From: Eriocheir sinensis
Lineage: Eukaryota; Arthropoda; Malacostraca; Decapoda; Varunidae
Length of the DNA stretch: 64,000 nt
Assembly (NCBI RefSeq): GCF_024679095.1
Contig: NC_066516.1
Span: 20,801,535-20,865,534, forward strand
Direction of reading: 5' to 3'
The number at the start of each line of letters is the position of its first letter. Positions within the stretch are counted from its first letter, which is position 1. The notes below the pieces were generated by a model that made no database searches, was not told the origin of the DNA, and worked only from the letters and a program-made list of their open reading frames with translations. Below, piece after piece: positions 56,300 through 64,000 of the stretch. The translations under genes were made by a program, and so were the position numbers.

Positions 56300-56640
56300 T
56301 GGTGGTGGTGGTGAAACTGTTGAATGGAAAGAAAGTTAATGTTTGGAAAGTATATGTAAAATCTAGTATTGTTTTCATTCCACTACCCACGCACGTAGAC
56401 ATACATAAACAACCCATTTAGTATCATCTTGCATTATTTACTATTATCTTTCGGCTGTATCTAGTCTCACCTCTATCATTTTTACCTTTATTAAGAATTA
56501 AACCACATTTTGTATAATTTTCCATCATTTAGTACTGTGATTAGTCGTGGAGCAGCGTCCAAATATATAGCGCCAATTTCGCCAGTTTAACACCCAAATG
56601 GCCCACCTATTTGGCGAGGAACGTGTCAACAGTTTGGGGA
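56300..56640. other. Unassigned AT-rich DNA
   Basis: Unique-looking after a short (GGT)n at 56292-56312. No gene recognised. Confidence 0.45.
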
Positions 56641-56744
56641 AGGGATTTCGAGGTAACGCGACGCAGCTGCCCTGGTGACCGAGTTTCGTGACCCAGAATG
56701 TAATGAAAGATGATGATTCCCCAGTGGTTCAGAATTTTGTTAAA

Positions 56745-57050
56745 GAAGATGGTGGGCCAGAATTTAGTGGAGTAAGATGAGTGTCCAGAGTTTAGGGAAC
56801 GAAGATGGTGGGCCAGAATTTAGTGGTGTAAGATGATTCCCCAGAGTTTAGGGAACGAAGATGGTGGGCCAGAATTTAGTGGAGTAAGATGACTGTCCAG
56901 AGTTTAGGGAATGAAGATGGTGGGCCAGAATTTATTGGAGTAAGATGACTGTCCAGAGTTTAGGGAATGAAGATGGTGGGCCAGAATTTAATGGAGTAAG
57001 GTGACTGCCCAGAGTTTAGCGAACGAAAATGGTGGTGCAGAATTTAGTTA
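56745..57050. repeat. 56-58-bp tandem repeat, about 5 units
   Basis: The unit is GATGGTGGGCCAGAATTTAG, TGGAGTAAGATGACTGTCCA, GAGTTTAGGGAACGAA. Diverged half-units extend left to 56695 and right to 57155 (CCAGAATTTGGTTGG). Confidence 0.93.
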
Positions 57051-57504
57051 AAGAATACGATGGTTCAAAATTTTCATGAAAGAATATAATAGTCCCAAAT
57101 TTATTGAAAGAAAACAGCGGTTCAGAGCTTAGTGAAAAAAAATATAATGACCCAGAATTTGGTTGGGCTCCTTTGAGATCCTGATATTTTGAAGCATTTT
57201 ATGGGTTACAGGATGAATATGGCGCAGATGACTCTTTGGGCGAGGCCAGAGACAGTCACTATATTCTGTGTTGCGAAAGTCTGCCTGCAGCGTCCCCCTC
57301 GTGAGGCTGTAGCGTGCCACAAGTGTTTCTCGGGTCCGACGAAACTGGGTGATTTCTCTTAATATATATTGATTCAGGTGTGGCGTTCAAATGGGGCGAG
57401 GGTGCAGCCGAAATAAGGGTGAGTCATTGTATGCATGCAGGTGACGGCAGACTAGCGGGGGTGTGAGGAAAGAAGAGCAGTTACCGGCGAGGCACACAGC
57501 GTCG

Positions 57505-57990
57505 AATTATTAAACATTTCGGCTCCAAAGCACACATATTTGACAGGGCTTTCCTAGGAGTCGTGGGCCTTTCCAGGGGTAGTTTTATGACCCTGGTGGT
57601 AGTTTGACCCTTCTTCAGTACCATGAACCTGAAGAAACACTCATTAGAACCCGACTGACCCCGCCCAAGAACACATATTTGACAGGGCTTTCCTAGGAGT
57701 TGTGGGCCTTTCCAGGGTAGTTTTATGACCCTGGTGGTAGTTTGACCCTTCTTCAGTACCATGAACCTTGAAAAACCACTCATGAGAACCCGACTGACCC
57801 CGCCCAAGAACACATATTTGACAGGGCTTTCCTAGGAGTTGTGGGCCTTTCCAGGGGTAGTTTTATGACCCTGGTGGTAGTTTGACCCTTCTTCTGTACC
57901 ATGAACCTTGAAAAACCACTCATGAGAACCCGATTAACCTCCTTTTCGACCTAAGGAAAGCGTTGATGTGAGAAGAGAGCATTTAAAAAT
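57505..57990. mobile_element. TA-type MITE, copy 4, with internal 139-bp triplication
   Basis: It starts with ATTATTAAACATTTCGG, as the other copies do, and ends GATGTGAGAAGAGAGC. The internal stretch from ACACATATTTGACAGGGCTT to GACCCCGCCCAAGA is present three times (57532, 57671, 57810), so the copy is about 490 instead of 220 bp. The units are over 95% alike. The 110-codon minus frame across it is fortuitous. Confidence 0.88.
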
Positions 57991-58000
57991 ACCAACATCA

Positions 58001-58205
58001 GTCCCGTATCATCAAACATTTCGGAGATTAATAAGGCTTTCGTAGAGCTTCTGGGTGTTTCCATGGGTAGTTTTTTTGTAGTGTAGGTGTAGTTTAACAA
58101 GGCTTCTGCACCAGGAATGAGAAAAACACTTATGAAAACCAGATTAATATTTGTTTGTGGCCTCGGGTGTTATTTGTTGTGAGAGCCGAAAACGTCTGAC
58201 ACTCG
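58001..58205. mobile_element. TA-type MITE, copy 5
   Basis: Left end GTCCCGTATCATCAAACATT, body TTTCCATGGGTAGTTTTTTT and AAGGCTTCTGCACCAGG, right end GAGAGCCGAAAACGTCTGAC. A further terminal piece, CGTATTATCAAACGTTTGGG, begins at 58205, so another copy starts there and breaks off. Confidence 0.85.
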
Positions 58206-58780
58206 TATTATCAAACGTTTGGGTTCTTGTTACGACTGTTTTCTAAAGCTTTAAAGGAGCTACGTCGGGTTGCCATGAGTGTTTTTTCCCGTTCTTGGCG
58301 CGGAAGCCTTCCAAAAGTACTGCGAGGTGACATGAAACCGCCTACCGAAGTCCTGATAATTTCTGCGAGACCCGTTTTGAATAGATGGACTGACCTTTCG
58401 AAGAGTTTGATGATATGGACCGGAAAATACGGGCCTCGCGTTGTTGGCTCCTCCGACTTAACCTTTAGCGTTGTCACCCGTAGTCTTTTAAAATGTTTAT
58501 TCGTATTTTCTTTTCCTGATGGATAAAACTTTTTTCACTTCAGTTCGCCCTGCGGTATTAATCCTCTATCAGTCCCAGTGTTTGCTCCTCCGCGCACCAC
58601 TTTTATCAATTTCGCTTCATAATTTATGCAAAAGAGATTTCGAGCTCATTTAGGCGTTCCTTGATGATCGTTGTCTTGGCGAAAACAGAATCCTTTCCAT
58701 TACGTGAGAGATTCCAACACTCAGCAGACGGCTCATCCACTCGGTGACGAACATTAAATACTGAGCTTATGGTTCTTTAT
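58206..58780. other. Unassigned DNA with two opposed short frames
   Basis: 58227-58526 (+, 99 codons) and 58211-58477 (-, 88 codons) overlap. Composition is complex, unlike simple repeats, but neither contains a known motif or splice context. No call. Confidence 0.35.
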
Positions 58781-59017
58781 TAAGGTTATTCCTCCGTGTC
58801 CCTGGAGCCTCGTGTTGTTGCGTCCAGCCGCAGGAAAACGGGCCGCTGCGTCAGGGCCGGGCAGGGGACGCAGTGCCCCCCCGCCAGCTGCCCCCCTCCT
58901 TTAGCGAGGGATCGATAAATGGGCAGGACCGAAGGAAACCTGGGAAAGGTAAACTGTGGTAACCTGACGTCGCTGCGGCTCTTTGTTCCGGAGCAGGAGG
59001 TCTTGGTGCAGCCAGGG

Positions 59018-59056
59018 TCACTGGGGGGGGAGGGGGGAGGGGGGGAGAGGGGAACA
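59018..59056. repeat. Poly(G)-rich tract, G-quadruplex candidate
   Basis: Runs of 9, 6, 7 and 4 G separated by one to three bases on the + strand. Confidence 0.85.
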
Positions 59057-59209
59057 GGACAACGTGGCCCGACTCTATATTTTTTAATTGCAACGTGACT
59101 CACCTTCGCTCATTTTTAATACCGACTTTAATTATCATTTTTCGTATTATGTGGACTTTTATGATCCTTAGTTTCATTGTGGGTTTGATATTTCATATTC
59201 GAATGACCT

Positions 59210-59344
<135 letters not shown>

Positions 59345-59544
59345 TTCATCAGCAGCAGCAACAACAGCATTATCTCAAACAGAAAAACGTTAAAACGTTT
59401 AAAGAGACGAAAAAAAAAAAATTAGGGACCTGAAAAAAGATAACTTGATGTGCACCGGGCAGGCAACAAGACGTCTCTATGAACCTAACTCTGCTGTCTA
59501 CCTTGTTTCTGTATGGACGTGAAGTGAAGCTCTGTAGTGTGTGC

Positions 59545-59910
59545 CATGAGCAAGAGAGAACCGTGGAAAGCACCAGCACACTTAAGGACATCTCGAAGTG
59601 GTGTAGTAAAGTGGTCCAGCGTTCCGTGAGTAAACGAGACTCTTGAAGTGAAGTAAAGCGCTAGCGTGTGTCGTGAGCACCGTTGCCAGATTATCGTACT
59701 CAGAGCCTCGTATTTACCGGTTTCTGACGCCTAACTATTGCCAAAAGCACCAATAATTAACCAACGATAACTATATATGAAGGCAGTTATTGGGGTCGAG
59801 GAGGACGTTTTTGGGTCGGAAATCGGCAAACAGAGGAGGCTGAGTACGACAATCTGGCAACGCTGGTCATGAGCGAGAGAGAAAACCATGGAAAGCAACA
59901 CACCGCAAAA
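59545..59910. repeat. 38-bp direct repeats flanking a MITE
   Basis: CATGAGCAAGAGAGAACCGT, GGAAAGCACC (59545-59582) and CATGAGCGAGAGAGAAAACC, ATGGAAAGCAACAC (59868-59905) lie in the same orientation on either side of the MITE at 59678. Confidence 0.8.
59670..59873. mobile_element. hAT-type MITE, copy 2
   Basis: The element is 59678-59865 (188 bp). Left end CACCGTTGCCAGATTATCGT; right end on the minus strand CAGCGTTGCCAGATTGTCGT. Flanks GTCGTGAG (59670-59677) and GTCATGAG (59866-59873) differ by one transition, an aged 8-bp target duplication. Confidence 0.92.
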
Positions 59911-60182
59911 TATCTCTGTAGCCCCAACGATAGACGCGATGGAGGACGAGGTGTTGTCAGGAGCGTCGCGGAAAATGTCACCTGGCAAAAGAAAGGAATG
60001 TTTACTCAGGTGTTATGGCCGCGCCGAGAGAACGGAGAAAATGGGAGACGCAAAAGTAATCCCCGTTAATAGTGTTGTTAGGGCAAGCACGCAAGTGGTG
60101 ACGACCCGGATGATGACAGGCGTGATGATGGAAGGAAGATTCGCTATGCAGGCTCTGAAGAAGGGTAATGAAGGGTGAAGCT

Positions 60183-60392
60183 GCGGAGGTCAAAGTTGCC
60201 AGACTGTCTTACTCAGCCTCGTATATTTACCGACTTCCGACCCAAAAACTGTCTCGTGGACCCCAATAAGGAGATGCACTTAGATTTATCGTTAAAATAG
60301 TTAATTCCTGATGTTTCTTGGCAATAGTTAGGCGTCAGAAACCGGTAAATACTATGCTCTGAGTACGACAATCTGGCAACGATGGCAGAGGT
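60183..60392. mobile_element. hAT-type MITE, copy 3, inverted
   Basis: The element is 60191-60384 (194 bp), in the opposite orientation to copy 2. Left end CAAAGTTGCCAGACTGTCTT; right end on the minus strand CATCGTTGCCAGATTGTCGT. Flanks GCGGAGGT (60183-60190) and GCAGAGGT (60385-60392) are a diverged 8-bp target duplication. Confidence 0.92.
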
Positions 60393-60439
60393 GGTAACAA
60401 CTGACATGCTGGAGAGGAACAGATTTAGGAAAGGGTTAG

Positions 60440-60990
60440 AAGGAAGAGTAGCCTGAATTAACAAAGAAGAAGGAAGGAAGAAAGGGATTAAGAAAGGAAT
60501 GAAGAGTGGAAAGAAGGAAGAAAGGAAGGAAGGAAGAAAGAAAGGAATTGTGAAGGGAATGAAGAGAGAAAAGAAGGATGGAAGGAAGGAAGGAAGGAAG
60601 GAATTATGAAAGAAATGAAGAGAGGAAAGATGGATGGAAGGAAGGAAGAAAGGAATTATGAAGGGAATGAAGAGAGGAAAGAAGGAAGGAAGGAAGGAAG
60701 ATAGGAAGGAAAGGTGGGAAGAAGGAAAGAATATAGAAAAAAACGAAAAAAGAGGAAATAAGGAAGAAAGGGAGAGAGGGAGGGAATAAGAAAGAGAGAA
60801 AGAAAGAGAGAATATAGAAAAAAAGGAGAATCGAGGAAATAAGGAGGAAAGGAAGGAAGAAAGGGAGAGAGGGAGGGGGAGAATAAGAAAAAGAGAAAGA
60901 AAGAACGAACGAAAGAAGGAAAAATGAAATGAGTGAAGGAATGAAGGTAGAAAAGAAGAAATAAATAAAGGAAAGAAGTAAGGAAGAATT
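60440..60990. repeat. Purine-rich GAAGGAAGG tract with 60-75-bp units
   Basis: AAAGGAATTATGAAGGGAAT, GAAGAGAGGAAAGAAGG recurs four times at 60475-60700; AGAATATAGAAAAAA, GGGAGAGAGGGAGG recurs twice at 60730-60900. Confidence 0.88.
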
Positions 60991-61189
60991 CTGTGCAAGG
61001 AAGGGCAAGTTGGCGTCATACAGCGCTACCAACGATCATGGTCATCATCAGGGCCTGGGCAACGAGGGGAGGGAGTGTGCTGCGCGGCCAGTCAACAAGT
61101 GGTCTGTTCCTTCTCCCTCGGCCGTATTATTTATTAGCGCTCCTCTGCTTTAAAAGAGACGCCACTCACCCGCCTTGGTTACTGGGGGA

Positions 61190-61860
61190 AGCCAAAACGA
61201 CGATGATGACGATAACGCTGATGATAATGATGATGATAAAATAATGATAACAGAAATGAGGATAATAGTAATGAAGGCGATAATGATACGGGAACGGCAT
61301 TTAAGGGATTCTTCTGTGTTTTTTGTTTCTTTGGTTTGCCCTTGAGCTGTTTCCTCCGCCGTAAAAGTGAAAAAAATGGTGACGTTATTGATGGTGATGA
61401 CAGTAATGAGGGCAAATCTGCTTCTTCCATCGTTGATAATACTCATAATAGTAATAGTTAAAGATAATGATGATGCAAAAACCACACTTGGCGTCCTTAT
61501 TTTTCTTACTTTCGCGCTTGAGTTGTGTCCCTTGCTGCAAGAAAGAAAGAGATAAAGTCATTGGCGATGCTGACAGTAATGAGGGTAAACTCTGCTTCTT
61601 CATTTATCGCGTGTCGGGACTTTTTTTTGTGTTTGGTTTCTTGTTTTCCCCTTGAGCTGCTTCCTTTGCTGTAAAAAGAAAAGAATGGCAATGAGGGCAA
61701 AATCTGTTTATCCATTTATCGCGTGTCATGACCTTTTATGTGTTTTAGTTCATGTTTTTGTCCATGAACTGTTTGCTGTAAAAAAAAATATGTTATTGAT
61801 GACGATGATAGTAATGAGAGTAAAATCTGTTTCTTCATTAATTTTACCGCGTGTGAGGAC
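61190..61860. repeat. Tandem repeat built on a LINE tail, about 4-5 units
   Basis: Each unit of about 110-190 bases has two parts: GATGATGACAGTAATGAGGG, AAATCTGCTTCTTCAT; and a LINE-tail-like TTTTTTGTTTC, GCCCTTGAGCTGTTTCC, GCTGTAAAAAG. The LINE-tail parts lie near 61318-61370, 61498-61550, 61620-61685 and 61733-61790. The unit is 5'-GAT-rich, 3'-poly(A)-like. Confidence 0.82.
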
Positions 61861-62300
61861 CTTTCCCTACATGTTTTACGCTGTTCCTATTTCTTGCCTC
61901 ACCACGCACTGTTCTTCTCCTCTCCTCAAGGTTGAAGGACACACGGCCACTTGTCGGACCGCTGGCTAATCTTATCAATCGTTCTGCTCGAGTTGGCAAT
62001 CAGTCCGGGCGAGGGATTAGCTTTCCGCCCTCACGTCACCTGTAAAGTTTCGAAAAGGAAGATTTCAGCCAGTTTTGTTTCGGAGTTATTTAAACGTAAT
62101 AGGAAGACGATGGCTCAGAAACCAGACCAACGTAGTGCTCCGCTGGAATTGATAAAGTCGATTTTTCTTTTGTCTTTAAGTAGTGTGAAGTAAATCCAGT
62201 AAATTGGCGAAGCAGGAGCTCTCGTCTAATATTTACGAAAACTGAGAAAGACAAATGGCATCAACGTCTTATGCCCCAATTTACGGAGAGTGTTTGACGA
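61860..62300. other. Unassigned DNA
   Basis: A 105-codon and an 80-codon + frame occur but show no motif. No call. Confidence 0.35.
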
Positions 62301-62304
62301 GGCA

Positions 62305-62590
62305 TCTGAGGAGGAGGAGGACGAGGAAGAAGAAAGAAGTGGAGGGGGAGGAGGAGGAGGAGGAGGCGAAAGTGGAGGAGGAGGAGGAGGAAGAAGAAAG
62401 AAAAAGTGGAGGAGGAGGAGGAGGAAGAGGAGGTGGTAATGGAAGAGGAGGAGGAGGGGGAGAAAGACGAGGAGGAGGAGGAGGAGGAGGAGGGGAGGAG
62501 GAGGAGGAGGAGGAAGAAGAAGAAAGAAGAGGAGGAGGAGGAGGCGAAAGACGAGGAGGAGGAGGAGGAGGGGAGGAGGAGGAAGAAACT
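62305..62590. repeat. (GGA)n-rich compound microsatellite
   Basis: AGG/GGA runs with AAGAAG and CGAAAG interruptions. Poly-acidic open frames are artefacts. Confidence 0.95.
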
Positions 62591-62689
62591 TATTTACAAA
62601 CCCGGTGAAAGTAAACTCAAGGAAACACTGGATTGAGAAATAAGCTGGAGAGTTTGTTAAAGGGACGCTGAGACGAAGGGCCGAGAACA

Positions 62690-63660
62690 GGGAGGCGAGG
62701 ACGTGGCTGGACAAGAAGACAAGAGGACGTGGTGAGTGCGAGGACAGGAGTAAAGACCAAGGCGTGAGTAGGAAGATGAAGAAAGGTTAAGGAGAGAACA
62801 AGATTATGATGCAAAAGGAAGGACAAGAAGAAAATGATAATAAAGATAAAACAAGGATAAAATGATGAAAATAAAAGAAAAGGAAGAAGATGCTTGACAG
62901 AGAACTAAAACAAAACGCTAAAGAAAGAAGAACGAGAACAATAGGATAAACATAGAACAAAATGAAAGGCTATGAACGGGTGAATGACTTTAAGATGAGA
63001 GAGGCTCAAGAAGAAATTAAAAGGCAAGAAACGAGAGATTGGCGCAGTGACAAGGGAAGAGAAGCAAGGACGAGCATAAGATTTCTGAGCCGATACCCCG
63101 AGGACAAGACCACGAAAGGAAGGACAAGGGAACGAGCAGAGAGAAACAAAGACAAGGACAATGATATAAGGACAAGATGGGAAGGACAAGGCAATGAACA
63201 CAGAGAAACAAAAACAAGGACAATGATATAAGGACAAGATGGGAAGGACAAGACGAGAAGGACAAGAGAGCAAATCCATGAAAACAAAGACAAAATAACA
63301 AGAATAAAAGGACAAAGTTACAAGGACAAGGACAATAATATAAGAATAGGATGATAAGGACAATGGAGGAAGAACGAGAGGACAAAGAGGACAAAGAGGA
63401 CAAAGCTACGAGAACAATGACAAGAATGTAATAAGAAAATAGGAAGGACAAGAGGACAAGCTAACGAGGACAAGGACAAAGAAACCAGGAAAAGAGTACG
63501 AAATTTTGAACGCGAGGACAAATGGAAGAAATACACAGAAATAACCACAAGAAAACTCCAAGGGTTCAAGGCCAAGGGCACGAGGGCATGTGACGCAAGG
63601 GTGGGAGGACAAGGATGGGACAAGGGTGGGAGAGCTAGAATGAGGGAAGGCTAAGAGATG
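62690..63660. repeat. Purine-rich GGACAAG tract
   Basis: AAGGACAAG, GAGGACAAAG and similar motifs recur throughout. A 64-base unit (AGAGAAACAAAGACAAGGAC, AATGATATAAGGACAAGATG, GGAAGGACAAG) is duplicated at 63138 and 63202. A weak third copy lies near 63290-63350. Confidence 0.85.
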
Positions 63661-64000
63661 AGGGTCGTATGGTAACCTGATGGCGCCTGTGCTCCCGCCT
63701 GACCAGCCACCCCCCTCCCGAGGCCTCACTTTATGCCGACAGATGTCTCCATTCTTCAGGGGAATCTCATTTGGTGTGTATCTGAGTGTCGTTCAATTCT
63801 CTGATGGTGATGGTGGTGGCGGTAGCGGCGACGGAGGTGCTGGTGGCGGGCGGTGTGACTAGGTATAGTAAGTGAGGGTGAGGTGGGGGGGGTTAGGGTG
63901 AGGTGGATGGGTGGGGGACGAAGAGGGTATTCAAGACGTGGAGATGACGTTTTGGGCATATGGTATTGTCCTTGCATGTTCGTTGGATACGGAAGCATTT

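Noticed and set aside
58211..58526. Opposed 88- and 99-codon frames
   Set aside because: Overlapping on both strands, no motifs, directly beside MITE ends.
59888..60178. 96-codon + frame between two MITEs (MESNTPQNISVAPTIDAMED)
   Set aside because: Composition is complex, but there is no known motif or splice support, and both ends are close to MITEs and direct repeats. Left unannotated; a protein search would decide.

Overview
This window looks like intergenic or intronic nuclear DNA from an arthropod, most likely a decapod crustacean (inference). The grounds are very dense, long dinucleotide and trinucleotide microsatellites, TTAGG-type motifs inside a tandem repeat, decayed CR1/L2-like and jockey/I-like LINEs, a hAT transposon, tRNA-derived SINEs and MITEs. 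There is no sign of prokaryotic gene organisation. Nearly all long open frames are low-complexity artefacts of (GA)n, (TAG)n and other simple repeats or of tandem units divisible by three.

Layout. 0-9.8 kb: microsatellites, a 98-bp array carrying TTAGG triplets (0.8-1.56 kb), a possible small first coding exon (3.50 kb), a 43-bp minisatellite (3.65-5.22 kb), a tRNA-derived SINE head (5.5 kb), then a purine-rich and a pyrimidine-rich block. 9.8-11.3 kb: a 42-44-bp minisatellite. 11.58-17.78 kb: both ends of a hAT transposon, facing each other and both sitting in (GT)n. Its transposase is split at the C-terminal PSER motif, and 4.8 kb of other DNA lies between the halves: a LINE tail, a four-copy 200-235-bp repeat, a 62-68-bp satellite and an exon-like open frame. 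18-28 kb: a G-rich minisatellite, a SINE, and about 8 kb that is nearly all purine on the + strand, with many (GA)n tracts. 28-37 kb: microsatellites, one copy of a hAT-type MITE with a perfect 8-bp target duplication, and two copies of a second, TA-flanked MITE. 37.7-42.8 kb: a CR1/L2-like LINE inserted into a 29-bp minisatellite, with a second, more decayed copy beyond it. 43-47 kb: simple repeats and a complete tRNA-derived SINE. 47.85-49.87 kb: a 5'-truncated jockey/I-like LINE with poly(A). 50-64 kb: microsatellites, more copies of both MITEs, a nested LINE-in-MITE insertion, and a tandem array built on a LINE tail.

No functional protein-coding gene can be proved here. The two best candidates are exon-like pieces at 3496-3546 (+) and 15994-16318 (-). 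The clearest biology is transposon history: at least ten short copies of the LINE 3' tail, three MITE copies whose target duplications can be read, and insertions that can be ordered by nesting. Coordinates of diverged repeats are good to roughly 5-20 bases.
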